Positions 1 through 8,186 of a DNA stretch of 64,000 nucleotides are shown piece after piece; the first letter of the stretch is position 1; each line of letters begins with the position of its first letter. Origin of the DNA: Chitinophagales bacterium. GTDB taxonomy: Bacteria > Bacteroidota > Bacteroidia > Chitinophagales > UBA2359. The translations under genes and the position numbers were made by a program. The DNA is taken from assembly GCA_041392475.1 (NCBI GenBank), contig JAWKLZ010000001.1, positions 1,736,001 through 1,800,000 on the forward strand, written 5' to 3'. Below the pieces are notes generated by a model. It was not told the DNA's origin, ran no database searches, and worked only from the letters and a program-made list of their open reading frames with translations.

Positions 1-1252
1 AAAATAACCAAGCTACCAATACCAAAAAACTCAATCCGACCAAAAAAGCATACCGATAGACTTGTTCGATTTGCTTCTCTTTTTGCATGATGGCGATTTG
101 TTTTTCATTCTCTTTTTTCTCCAATTCATAGGTTTGCTTCAAACCTGCCATTTGCTGCATTGCCTCATCCTTGATGAGTGAGTCACGAAGTTCGATGTAT
201 CCTTTTTGCACTTGATACGCCTTATCAGAGTTACCATCATTAAAATAAGCTCTGGAAAGATCTAAGTATATTTCTCTTATTCTCGAACGGTCTCCCAATT
301 GCTGGTGTATAAGAAGTGATTGTTCTAGATAATCAATGGCTTTTGCGTAGTCTTTGTTTTGAGAATAAACTCCACTAATGGCTTGCAAACAATTGGCTTC
401 TCCAAATTTATCTCCTGATTTTTGCATCAAGTCTAAGGCTCTTTCAAAATAACTAAGTGCTTTATCGGGCATCTCCAAGATAATGTAATTCAAGCCTACA
501 TTATGAGAAGCATAAGCAATCCCCAAATCGAAAGACATACTTTCGGCCATTTTTAGAGATTGTAAGTTGTATTTTACAGATTTATCATTGTCTTTTATTT
601 CACCATAGACGCTTCCAATTGCAGCAAGACTTCGATAGATAATAGAACTGTCTTGAGCTGCTTGAGCCATTTCTTGTGCTTGCTCATAATGCGCCAATGC
701 TTGTGGAAAGTTTTGCTGATAGAAGAAGATAGAGCCAATGTTGTAAAGGGTTGAATAAATACCCTCTTTGTCATTCAGTTCTTCATACATTTTCATTATT
801 TGAAGGCGATAACCATAGGCTTTTTCGTATTCACCCATCGTGAGGGATAGTTCGGCTATACTCTTCAAAATTTTAATCTGGTCTTTTTTTACCAATAGAT
901 TGTTTCCTATTGTTATAGATTTCCCAAATGATTCGAATGCTTTTTCATTGTTATTGAGCAGTATATGTACCTTTGCTAGTAAAGCGTACAGCTTACTTTG
1001 TTTGGAAAATTGTTTGGTGTAGTTTGCTGTTGTGATAGCTTCTTCCAATGATTGTTTCAAAGACAACAATTCTTCTTCTTCAAGGCTTAGAGTCCCCATA
1101 TCTTCAAAAACTTCAATAAACTTATCTTCCTTCTGGTTGCCTATTTCTATCAAAACAGTTTTTAAACTATCCGTAGTATCAGCATAAGAAAAGACAAGTG
1201 AGTTTAAGAAGAAGCAAATAATACAGTAAAAGTATGGTTTTATAGATGCCAT
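1..1252 (-). CDS. TPR-repeat signalling protein, N-terminal part (runs off the left edge)
   Basis: The reading frame is open from an ATG at 1252 down to base 1, so only the first 417 codons are present. The protein starts with a hydrophobic signal segment (about residues 5-22), then a long array of tetratricopeptide repeats in which units such as GSIFFYQQNFPQALAHYEQA recur about every 40 residues. After the repeats comes a charged heptad-like coiled coil (KQTYELEKKENEKQIAIMQK) and a hydrophobic transmembrane segment (RYAFLVGLSFLVLVAWLF) that reaches the edge. In Bacteroidota this order (signal, TPRs, coiled coil, one membrane span) usually precedes a histidine kinase, a LuxR-type helix-turn-helix domain or an adenylate cyclase domain, but that output domain lies outside the window. 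The TPR and topology calls are seen directly; the signalling role is inferred. Confidence 0.75.
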   Translation of the reverse strand, partial: MASIKPYFYCIICFFLNSLVFSYADTTDSLKTVLIEIGNQKEDKFIEVFEDMGTLSLEEEELLSLKQSLEEAITTANYTKQFSKQSKLYALLAKVHILLNNNEKAFESFGKSITIGNNLLVKKDQIKILKSIAELSLTMGEYEKAYGYRLQIMKMYEELNDKEGIYSTLYNIGSIFFYQQNFPQALAHYEQAQEMAQAAQDSSIIYRSLAAIGSVYGEIKDNDKSVKYNLQSLKMAESMSFDLGIAYASHNVGLNYIILEMPDKALSYFERALDLMQKSGDKFGEANCLQAISGVYSQNKDYAKAIDYLEQSLLIHQQLGDRSRIREIYLDLSRAYFNDGNSDKAYQVQKGYIELRDSLIKDEAMQQMAGLKQTYELEKKENEKQIAIMQKEKQIEQVYRYAFLVGLSFLVLVAWLF

Positions 1253-1331
1253 AGATAAAAATGGGAGATGCTTATTTTTGATATAAAATTTGCTGTTATG
1301 TAACAATGAATATATTCAGCTTAAAGCAAAA

Positions 1332-1375
1332 AAAATGCCAACTTCTATTATCGTTTGTTGAGAAATTGGCATTTT
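1332..1375 (-). terminator. Hairpin terminator behind the GG-peptide gene
   Basis: A perfect 10-bp inverted repeat (AAAATGCCAA at 1332-1341 and TTGGCATTTT at 1366-1375) has a 24-nt loop. Read on the minus strand it is followed by a run of eight T (TTTTTTTT ending near 1328), which fits a Rho-independent terminator lying about 70 nt after the stop codon of the small peptide gene. Confidence 0.65.
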
Positions 1376-1444
1376 AACCTAACTATTCCACTTACATTCA
1401 ACAATCTAAAGAAGATTGTATATACATCTTAATCCCTGTATTGT

Positions 1445-1615
1445 TTAGATGCCAGGAGGAGGAATAAATCCTAAAGAATGAGTAACGATGCCCCGTACAA
1501 TCTTAGCTATAGGAGAGGAATTGCCAAGTCCCCCTTTTAGATCAGTTGCTTTAGAACCGTTAATTTCTTTAACGTTGTCTAATTGCTTCAATTCAGAAAT
1601 AGATACTTTTTTCAT
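1445..1615 (-). CDS. Small double-glycine-leader peptide (bacteriocin/RiPP-like precursor), 56 aa
   Basis: The 57-codon frame starts at ATG 1615 and is too short for common ORF cut-offs. The peptide opens with a charged, helix-prone leader (MKKVSISELKQLDNVKEING) that runs to a double glycine in DLKGG (residues 25-29), followed by a 27-residue core with no cysteine that ends in the proline-rich GFIPPPGI. MKK...L-K-GG leaders of this kind are typical of Bacteroidota bacteriocin-like and RiPP precursors processed by C39-peptidase ABC exporters. A TAnnTTTG-type promoter lies about 33 nt upstream and a hairpin terminator downstream, so the gene looks like an independent transcription unit. No maturation or export gene is next to it. 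The product's activity is unknown; coding status is well supported, bacteriocin identity is inferred from the leader only. Confidence 0.6.
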   Translation of the reverse strand: MKKVSISELKQLDNVKEINGSKATDLKGGLGNSSPIAKIVRGIVTHSLGFIPPPGI

Positions 1616-1647
1616 TGCCGTATAAATTTGAGTATTAATAAATTTGC

Positions 1648-1675
1648 CAAAAGTAAAATTAGATGTGAAACCAAA
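1648..1675 (-). promoter_or_regulatory. Bacteroidota-type promoter of the GG-peptide gene
   Basis: On the minus strand a TACTTTTG box (1648-1655) matches the -7 consensus TAnnTTTG, and a TTTG (1672-1675) lies 16 nt further upstream, close to the usual -33 spacing. A start of transcription near 1640 would give a leader of about 25 nt before the ATG at 1615. Confidence 0.45.
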
Positions 1676-2118
1676 TGGCTTGCTTTGGATTCACTTTCTA
1701 AAGAGCAAAAACAATTCCAATTTTGAAAAAGAAAAATATTTAAAAAAAACTTGATGATAGCTATCCAAAATATTAGAGAAAAAAATAAAATAATGACATG
1801 AAAAGTTTTTTCAAAAACAATAAAAAAATACAATTACAAACTGATAAACAAGTATTTACACAGCAATAAATCTATCTGTCATCGAAAAGGATAGTATCAT
1901 TTTGGCCTATACTTTCAAAAGATTATGCCAAAAGACTATTGGCTGATTTTGGAGCAGCATAGACTTATTTGTCATCATAGTATTGGTTTTTTCTTCAATA
2001 AAGTATTGCCTACTTTTTTTCATTCATAGGAAAACTAAGTGATTTGCGTAGTTTCTGCGAGTTTTACCGTTTTTTCAAAATACGTTTTTAAGCCGTTTTC
2101 TTAGCCTTGCTTTGCCGT

Positions 2119-2126
2119 TACCTTTG
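2119..2126 (+). promoter_or_regulatory. -7 promoter box of the sigma-factor gene
   Basis: TACCTTTG is an exact match to the Bacteroidota -7 element TAnnTTTG. It lies 70 nt before the ATG at 2196, giving a leader of about 60 nt. No clean TTTG is seen at -33. Confidence 0.45.
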
Positions 2127-2195
2127 TGCCATTAATTAACAATAAACAATTCAAATACTAAAAAACCACAACACTTTCACTAACACAATTTTAAA

Positions 2196-2771
2196 ATGCT
2201 TAATCATCACGCAGAATTCACAAAACTCACCGACAACGAATTATTATCTACCTACAGTGCCACAAACGACGACAAATGTATTGCCACATTGTATAGTCGT
2301 TACTATCAAAAGGTTTATCATAAGTGCCTGACATTCACAAAAGATAAGGACAAAGCCTTTGATTTGACTCAGGATATTCTGGTAAAGACACTACGCAATG
2401 TCTCTTCATTTCAGAGTAAATCTGCTTTTTCGAGTTGGTTGTACCGAATCACCTACAACTACTGCATAGACTATGTTAGAAACAAGAAGAAGAGGGCAGA
2501 AATATCCTTGGAAACGCAAATCCACATTGCAGAACAGATGCCTTACGAGGAATATAAAGAAGACGATTACCAACGTTTCAAAAGAGTTCAAAAATTGTTG
2601 AGCCGTTTTACTGGCGAAACTAGAGAAATGCTTGAATTAAAATACTTAGAAGGATATTCCCTAAAAGAAATTATGGATAAATACGGTTTGGCAGAAAGTG
2701 CAGTAAAAATGCGTTTGCTTAGAGCAAAAAGAAAAATTGCTGACTTATATGATAAAGAGTTCATTCAATAG
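2196..2771 (+). CDS. RNA polymerase sigma factor, ECF (sigma-70) family
   Basis: The 191-residue product has the two-domain layout of ECF sigma factors. Region 2 (about residues 25-95) carries the core-binding and -10 recognition helices, with the signatures AFDLTQDILVKTLRN and SAFSSWLYRITYNYCIDYVR. Region 4 (about 130-185) is a helix-turn-helix with SLKEIMDKYGLAESAVKMRL followed by the basic tail RAKRKI. Length is normal for the family. There is no adjacent anti-sigma (FecR-like) gene, so this one is not the FecI type tied to a neighbouring TonB system; its regulon cannot be told from the window. It is a single-gene unit with a -7 box upstream and a strong terminator downstream. The upstream ATG at 2196 is chosen because the N-terminal residues align with the expected start of region 2. 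Confidence 0.9.
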   Translation: MLNHHAEFTKLTDNELLSTYSATNDDKCIATLYSRYYQKVYHKCLTFTKDKDKAFDLTQDILVKTLRNVSSFQSKSAFSSWLYRITYNYCIDYVRNKKKRAEISLETQIHIAEQMPYEEYKEDDYQRFKRVQKLLSRFTGETREMLELKYLEGYSLKEIMDKYGLAESAVKMRLLRAKRKIADLYDKEFIQ

Positions 2772-2880
2772 AGAACTAATTATGAGATATTTTAAGGGCT
2801 ATTAGACATTAAGTTATCAAGACCAATTTTTACTTTATAGACTCTCATTTTTCTGATATTTGAAGTAGAGTCATATACAA

Positions 2881-2920
2881 CCATCGAATGAGTATCCAAC
2901 TTATTCGATGGTTTTGTTTT
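2881..2920 (+). terminator. Rho-independent terminator of the sigma-factor gene
   Basis: CCATCGAATGAG (2881-2892) pairs with CTTATTCGATGG (2900-2911) through a 12-bp stem with one G-T wobble and a 7-nt loop, followed directly by TTTTGTTTTT. It lies 110 nt after the sigma-factor stop codon. Confidence 0.75.
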
Positions 2921-3015
2921 TAGAGTAGATGGAAGCCATCGCATCTATTCTACTATTGAGGATAGGCACTATATGACTAAATTCCTCGAAACCAATCCAA
3001 CAGTTGCAAAATTTC

Positions 3016-4914
3016 CTAATAGCTATCATTCATCAATATCAATCCTTTTTTAGCTTTAACTACTTTTGAAGACAACCAATCCTCTCTAAATTGCTTGATT
3101 TTTTTGTCCACCTTCAAACCTGCATCCTCATAAGTAATCACTTCCAAACGATAGTCTTCGGATAATGTAGCAACGGTTTTTTGAGAATTCCCATGATGTA
3201 AATAAGTGATTTCTACCTCATCACCAACGGCATGTGTTTTCAATATATCTTGAAGCGATTGGCTATTCTTCAATATTTTTCCGTCAATTGCCGTAATCAC
3301 ATCTCCTACATCTAAGCCAGCATTGTAAAGTGGAGTACCTTTCACCGTACCAGAATTGATTTGAAGTCCTTTGTCTTTTTGAAAAGAATACTGACAGCGA
3401 CTCAAATAGGCACGATTAGGATATTTTTTTTGCAGTAACAGACCAGCATTGGCCAGCAATGCTTTGTAGTCGTTGATAGCAGTTCCGTAGATATATTCTT
3501 TGAAAAAAGTGTCGGCAAAATTTTTATCCCCTGTCACTTCTGCAAGTGTGGTTTCCAAATCTTGTATCGTGAATGGGATTTCTTCTTTGCCATAAGATTG
3601 CCAAAGCGCATACATATAGTCATCTAAATTCACATTATCAAAAGAACTACGCAATTGAAGGTCGAGAGCCAAACCAATCACACTGCCTAAAGGATAATAA
3701 GACGTGTGGCAATTTTGAAAATTGGTTTTATCCATTTGACTTGCAGCATCTACAAAAGGCGCACGTTGGCTCATGTCAATAGCTGAATACAAGCCAGTTG
3801 CAGGTTGATTCAATACATACTGAAGATCAGTACTCAATTTAGCTGCATAATCATCAAGTGTGTGAACACCTACCCTGCAAAGTATTAAATCATCATAATA
3901 GGATGTAAAACCTTCTGCAAACCACAGTTCTCCACACATATTGGCATGTTCGAAGTCAAAAGGTTCTAAAGAAGCAGGACGAAGCCGTTCTACATTCCAA
4001 CAATGAAAAAACTCATGGGATACAGTTCCCATCAAAGGTACTATATTGTTAGCCAAACTATTGGAAGATGTGAGCATGGTGGAATTTCGATGCTCCATAC
4101 CATCACCATTGATTCCTGTTCGGTAATCACAAATAAAAGTGTAGTTACCAAAATCATAACTCGGTAGTTCTCCATAAATAGCCTGTTGCTCCAAAACTAC
4201 TCTTTTTACTATCTCTGCAAAATCATCAATAACAGTTTCCTCCGTATCATGCGTTACTGCCAATCGCATAACCAATTTATTGCCATCAGGATTCTGAACA
4301 GACCATTCTCGCAAGCTATAATCACTCAATTTGGTGGGACTATCCATAAAATATTGCAGATTTGGGGCTAAAAAAATTGAAGGAGTAGCTGTTGATTTAA
4401 GCTGTGTAGCAATCTTCCATTTGCTATTTTCAGGGATATGAAATTCAACCGTAATCGGGTATTTTTCCAAACCTTTTGCCCACATAAAAGTAGCAGGGAT
4501 GTTGAGATGTGCGTGTGTATCATCAATTTTGGCATAGGTTCCATCTGCTCTATCTGCAAATAAGGTATAGTGAACATTTACAGTCCCATTGTGTTTTAAT
4601 ATCTGCCAAGACTCAGGGGTAATACGTTCTATTTCTAATGCCTGACCCGCTTCATCTAGTGCAGCCACATTGTACACGTTTTTGCCAAATTGATGAATGG
4701 CATATCGTCCAGGGGAAGTGGAACTCATCGTAACAATAAATGGCTCATCAGGCAAATGTCTATAGGTGATGCTGATTTCTGCCTCGTGATGCAGTGCATT
4801 GGGAAAAGCTATTTCATAATGACTTGTAGGAATAATGGTATTGGACTCAAACTGCGCTGACAATACGAAAGGACATAATAATGTACAAATCCACAACAAT
4901 AGATAATTTCTCAT
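3016..4914 (-). CDS. Secreted M61-family metallopeptidase with PDZ domain
   Basis: The 632-residue protein begins with a signal peptide ending at LSAQ (about residue 21). The zinc motif HEFFH (residues 300-304) is followed by the third-ligand segment WFAEGFTSYYDD (glutamate at about 334), the arrangement of M61 glycyl-aminopeptidases. An N-terminal beta domain covers about residues 28-200, and a PDZ domain sits near the C-terminus (about 515-600; core GTPLYNAGLDVGDVITAIDG), as in other M61 members of Bacteroidota. It probably trims peptides or misfolded proteins in the periplasm. Length is typical (about 600-640). The gene stands alone, convergent with the sigma-factor gene. Start: ATG at 4914 directly precedes the signal peptide. 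Confidence 0.88.
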   Translation of the reverse strand: MRNYLLLWICTLLCPFVLSAQFESNTIIPTSHYEIAFPNALHHEAEISITYRHLPDEPFIVTMSSTSPGRYAIHQFGKNVYNVAALDEAGQALEIERITPESWQILKHNGTVNVHYTLFADRADGTYAKIDDTHAHLNIPATFMWAKGLEKYPITVEFHIPENSKWKIATQLKSTATPSIFLAPNLQYFMDSPTKLSDYSLREWSVQNPDGNKLVMRLAVTHDTEETVIDDFAEIVKRVVLEQQAIYGELPSYDFGNYTFICDYRTGINGDGMEHRNSTMLTSSNSLANNIVPLMGTVSHEFFHCWNVERLRPASLEPFDFEHANMCGELWFAEGFTSYYDDLILCRVGVHTLDDYAAKLSTDLQYVLNQPATGLYSAIDMSQRAPFVDAASQMDKTNFQNCHTSYYPLGSVIGLALDLQLRSSFDNVNLDDYMYALWQSYGKEEIPFTIQDLETTLAEVTGDKNFADTFFKEYIYGTAINDYKALLANAGLLLQKKYPNRAYLSRCQYSFQKDKGLQINSGTVKGTPLYNAGLDVGDVITAIDGKILKNSQSLQDILKTHAVGDEVEITYLHHGNSQKTVATLSEDYRLEVITYEDAGLKVDKKIKQFREDWLSSKVVKAKKGLILMNDSY

Positions 4915-5366
4915 GGCAATTGGGAGATTTTAGAGTAAAAAATAGACTATGGGACACTTATTGAATATTGACGAACTAGTAGCATTTTGAAGGTTTTTTT
5001 ACAAAAAACGTACTATTTCAAACATCAATAAAATCATTCATTCAAACCAAATGAGAGGAGTCTGATTTTGAATGTTTTGTCACAGAGTTGGATAATAAAA
5101 AACAAAAACATAGGTATTTTATGGTAATATATTAGAAGAATAAATTACTAAAATTAGGAGTTGAAAAAATCTAGGGTTGTGCTAATGAGTATGTAAATAT
5201 AAAGCATTAAATATCGTCAAAAAAAACAAAATCCATAACATTTACCTATTTTTTGACACATTTTTTTGGTTTTTTTACAACAAAATGAAGATTTACAGTA
5301 ATAAAAAATCAAAACATCACCAAAACTGCAAAAGTCTTATTAATTTGCATGATTAAAAAATAAACT
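4915..5366. other. Divergent intergenic region between the M61 and SOD genes
   Basis: This 452-bp spacer is very AT-rich, with several A and T homopolymers around 5217-5283. No ORF or strong hairpin is seen. Just before the SOD start, TTAATTTG (about 5341-5348) differs by one base from the TAnnTTTG consensus and could be its -7 box. Confidence 0.4.
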
Positions 5367-6122
5367 ATGGACAAACGAACTTTTCTCAAAGCTACTGCAA
5401 TTACAACTGCTGGAATAATCATCAATCCATTAGCAGGTTGTCAGCAAACGACTGAAAAAAATACAACTACTGATAAACCCGCCGAACTGTCCACTACGGC
5501 TGATGCTTTTACCTTACCTCCTCTGGCCTATAGTTTTGCGGCACTTGCGCCCAATATTGATGCCGAAACGATGGAAATTCACCACGATAAGCACCATGCG
5601 GGCTATGTCAAAAAACTCAACGCCGCCATAAAAGGAACATCATTTGAAGGCAAAACATTGGAGGAAATCGTCAAAAGTGTGTCCGATAAAGACGCTGACA
5701 CTGCTGTTCGCAATAATGGCGGTGGTCACTTCAACCACAGTCTTTTCTGGTCGGTCATAGGCCCTGCCGAAGCAAGCGGACAACCCGAAGGTCAATTAGA
5801 AGAGGCTCTAAATGCGACATTTGGCAGCATCGGTAAATTCAAAGAAGCATTTTCTGCTGCTTCCAGTTCTGTATTTGGTTCGGGATGGGCATGGCTCTGT
5901 GTTGGAGAGGACAAAAAAATGTTCATTACCACCACTCCCAACCAAGACAACCCTTTGATGAAGAGTCTGGTCGAAAAAGCAGGAACGCCTATTCTTGGCA
6001 TAGATGTTTGGGAACACGCCTATTACCTCAACTACCAAAACCGCCGAGCCGACTACATTGCCAACTTCTACAATGTAGTGGATTGGAGCAGTGTTAGTGA
6101 GCGTTTTGCAGGATTAATGTAG
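5367..6122 (+). CDS. Superoxide dismutase (Fe/Mn family), exported lipoprotein form
   Basis: The 251-residue protein carries an N-terminal leader (DKRTFLKATAITT...) ending in the lipobox LAGC (cysteine at residue 25), so it is predicted to be a lipid-anchored, exported enzyme; the KR-x-FLK start resembles a weak twin-arginine signal. The mature part is a complete Fe/Mn SOD: N-terminal helical hairpin with EIHHDKHHAGYVKKLN, metal ligand region GGHFNHSLFW, and the C-terminal ligands in DVWEHAYYLNYQNRRADYI. It converts superoxide to oxygen and hydrogen peroxide outside the cytoplasm. The residues that distinguish Fe from Mn (around GSGWAWL) do not let me choose the metal. The gene is monocistronic; start ATG 5367 is the only one that includes the lipoprotein signal. 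Confidence 0.93.
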   Translation: MDKRTFLKATAITTAGIIINPLAGCQQTTEKNTTTDKPAELSTTADAFTLPPLAYSFAALAPNIDAETMEIHHDKHHAGYVKKLNAAIKGTSFEGKTLEEIVKSVSDKDADTAVRNNGGGHFNHSLFWSVIGPAEASGQPEGQLEEALNATFGSIGKFKEAFSAASSSVFGSGWAWLCVGEDKKMFITTTPNQDNPLMKSLVEKAGTPILGIDVWEHAYYLNYQNRRADYIANFYNVVDWSSVSERFAGLM

Positions 6123-6173
6123 TGGCTTGCAAAAAAGTACATACACTGATTCTAAAGTTATTTATACCTTCAA

Positions 6174-6232
6174 AAGGGCTTTAGCCTTGTCCCTATTCCA
6201 ATGAAATCGGAATAGTATCGCAGCGATGCTGC
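6174..6232. repeat. Cluster of three small palindromes (REP-like intergenic element)
   Basis: Three adjoining dyads lie in the SOD-esterase spacer: AAGGGCT/AGCCTT (6174-6188), CTATTCC/GGAATAG with a 9-nt loop (6193-6215), and GCAGC-gat-GCTGC (6220-6232). The compact, GC-richer block stands out from the AT-rich spacer and looks like a dispersed palindromic unit rather than a single terminator. No second copy was seen in this window. Confidence 0.4.
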
Positions 6233-6393
6233 TGGAATATAAATAAATTCAAAAAATAGCACAATAAATATTTGACTATGAGCAAATTGCATTTTCAATG
6301 TAATTATCCTTAAATTATTTACTGCTAACGACATCAAAATATTTTGTCTTACGTCTTACATCCAAAGTCCAAATCACTTAATCCCCAAAAAAA

Positions 6394-7302
6394 ATGCAGA
6401 GCCTCTCAAGCCTCGCCGTCAAAACTTACTTCAAATGGCAACGACACAAAAGAGGAGGTAAACACTACCCCATTCAAGTCGTCCGAAAATACTTTGAGCA
6501 GCAAGCCCGAAGACTACCTTCCGTCAAAAACTTGAAGGTAGAAACGGAGAAAACCGACATCAAGGGCATCCCCTCCACATGGTTCACCCCAAAACCAATC
6601 CCTTCAAAACCACTCGCCAATCACATCATTTACTACCTACACGGTGGAGGATACGCCATCTGTTCTGTCAATACCCACCAACGCCTAATCGCACACATCG
6701 CAAAAGCCTGTCACGCCAAAGTATTGGCAATTGACTACCGATTAGCGCCCGAACATCCCTTTCCAGCAGCCATTGAAGATGCCATCAGCGTTTATCAACA
6801 CCTCCTTCAATCCTACCGCCCTTCTCAAATTATTCTCATGGGCGACTCAGCTGGAGGCGGACTCAGCGCTGCTTCCTTACTCAAAATGAAACAATTGCAA
6901 ATTCCACTACCCAAAGCAGCCGTATTGCTTTCTCCGTGGGTCGACTTGGTAGGTGAAAACGAAAGTTACCACACCAAAGCCGACAAAGACCTCATCATTG
7001 CCGTAGCCGATATACGCCGCTACTCCAAAGACTACTTCAAAAACACCGCTCCCACACATCCCCTTGTATCTCCCGTATATGCAGATTTATCAGGTTTGCC
7101 GCCGCTGCTTATTCAAGTCGGCACACATGAAGTCCTCATAGACGATTCCCTCAAATTGGCGGAAAAAGCCAAACAAGATGGTGTAGATGTCACCCTACAA
7201 ATATGGGAAAACATGCTCCACGTTTGGCAGTTTTTTGCGGATTTCATGCCCGAAAGCAAAAAGGCCATTCGGAATATTGCAGAGTTCATAGAACATTTGT
7301 AA
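6394..7302 (+). CDS. Alpha/beta hydrolase, HSL-type esterase/lipase
   Basis: The 302-residue protein has the hormone-sensitive-lipase signature: oxyanion-hole motif YYLHGGGYAICSVNTHQ (about residues 75-92), nucleophile elbow GDSAGGG (serine near residue 151), and a C-terminal part with the expected acid (VGTHEVLIDDS) and histidine (LHVWQFF). No signal peptide is evident, so it is probably a cytoplasmic carboxylesterase acting on short acyl esters. Length is normal for the family (about 300). Its codon use is richer in C (ACC, CCC, ATC) than its neighbours, which may reflect expression or recent arrival. The first ATG at 6394 is used because the residues after it already fit the basic N-terminal helix. 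Confidence 0.88.
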   Translation: MQSLSSLAVKTYFKWQRHKRGGKHYPIQVVRKYFEQQARRLPSVKNLKVETEKTDIKGIPSTWFTPKPIPSKPLANHIIYYLHGGGYAICSVNTHQRLIAHIAKACHAKVLAIDYRLAPEHPFPAAIEDAISVYQHLLQSYRPSQIILMGDSAGGGLSAASLLKMKQLQIPLPKAAVLLSPWVDLVGENESYHTKADKDLIIAVADIRRYSKDYFKNTAPTHPLVSPVYADLSGLPPLLIQVGTHEVLIDDSLKLAEKAKQDGVDVTLQIWENMLHVWQFFADFMPESKKAIRNIAEFIEHL

Positions 7303-7478
7303 GGAAGGCAATGGATGAATAAAACGGAAGCCTTCAATGGAAACATCAGAAGTTTCCAAAACCAAACTAGCTTTTCCCAATCTTTCAAATTCTTGGCATC
7401 TACACTCAATGTGATTTGCGAATAAAATTCTATAACATTTCCACCAAATTCTAACAAACAATTCTGACTTTTTTCCGT

Positions 7479-7486
7479 TATATTTG
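7479..7486 (+). promoter_or_regulatory. -7 promoter box of the copper island (HYC_CC_PP gene)
   Basis: TATATTTG is an exact TAnnTTTG match whose last base is only 6 nt before the ATG at 7493. Transcription would therefore begin at or next to the start codon, giving a leaderless or almost leaderless mRNA. No clear TTTG at -33. Confidence 0.45.
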
Positions 7487-7492
7487 CACTCA

Positions 7493-7942
7493 ATGTTCAA
7501 AAAAGCAATCCATATCCTCCTTGCCCTACTCATTTTAGGGACTTCAATGGGCTTGACAATCAACAAACACTATTGTCAAAATCAATTGAAAGGAATGGCT
7601 GTGTTTTTTCAGCCCCCGAATTGCCATGATCTAATCAAAAGCCAAAAAACATCGGGCTGCAAACACCATCAAGCACCCAAACCCACTTGCAAACATGCAG
7701 AAAAGGGTGATGTAAAAGGCTGTTGCAGTAATGAATCGGAATATGTCCATTTAGAACAGAACCTAATCAGTCCTTCTATTTCACAAGACATAACACCTAT
7801 TTTTGAATGGGCGGCAATCCTTCATTTTACCTTCAATGACATCTATTCCTCTTCCAATCATACCAACGCAAAGTTTCAACACTATTCTCCTCCGCTGCTC
7901 TGTCGAGACATCACATTGTTGGTACAATCTTTCCTTTGTTGA
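7493..7942 (+). CDS. HYC_CC_PP family protein (copper-cluster accessory)
   Basis: A 149-residue protein with an N-terminal membrane or signal segment (AIHILLALLILGTSMGLTI) and the three conserved patches that name the family: HYC in INKHYC, CC in VKGCCSNE, and PP in YSPPLLCRD. The middle part is rich in Cys, His and Lys (TSGCKHHQAPKPTCKH), suggesting metal binding. In Bacteroidota this family is typically found just upstream of Cus/Czc-type RND genes, as here (CusA begins 244 nt downstream). The molecular role is not established; metal sensing or delivery is an inference from residues and context. ATG 7493 is chosen over the TTG at 7484, which overlaps the -7 box. Confidence 0.8.
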   Translation: MFKKAIHILLALLILGTSMGLTINKHYCQNQLKGMAVFFQPPNCHDLIKSQKTSGCKHHQAPKPTCKHAEKGDVKGCCSNESEYVHLEQNLISPSISQDITPIFEWAAILHFTFNDIYSSSNHTNAKFQHYSPPLLCRDITLLVQSFLC

Positions 7943-8186
7943 GCATTTCCTCAAACGATGACCTATTCCTTTGTCATTGTCTATTAGATTTTATTACATC
8001 TATTTTCTTATTCGGTGCTAATTATTTGCACGCAGATGATGTTCTGTAACGGCAATTTTAATTGTAGTCACACCATATCAATTCCCTGCATCTCTCTGTC
8101 TCTCCGTTTAATACAAACTGTGTGAGCCATTGCATATACGCAGTGAAAATCCGTAGCTACCGAAAAAAATATTTGAACATATCTAA

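Larger units (their letters stand above)
1616..2195. other. Intergenic region between divergent peptide gene and sigma-factor gene
   Basis: This AT-rich 580-bp stretch holds the minus-strand promoter for the small peptide (1648-1675) and a plus-strand -7 box for the sigma factor (2119-2126). The rest (about 1700-2100) contains poly-A and poly-T tracts and no convincing coding frame; the 73-codon minus frame at 1612-1833 is low-complexity and overlaps the peptide promoter, so it is not called. Confidence 0.5.

Noticed and set aside
1612..1833. 73-codon minus-strand ORF
   Set aside because: Ile/Phe/Leu-rich, in an AT-rich spacer overlapping the GG-peptide promoter; not coding-like.
2196..2771. 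FecI-type sigma factor of a TonB system
   Set aside because: No FecR anti-sigma gene or SusC/TonB gene is adjacent; only the general ECF call is supported.
7943..8186. Riboswitch or attenuator before cusA
   Set aside because: Only a weak 5-bp dyad (ATGAC/GTCAT) is visible; no convincing structure or consensus element.
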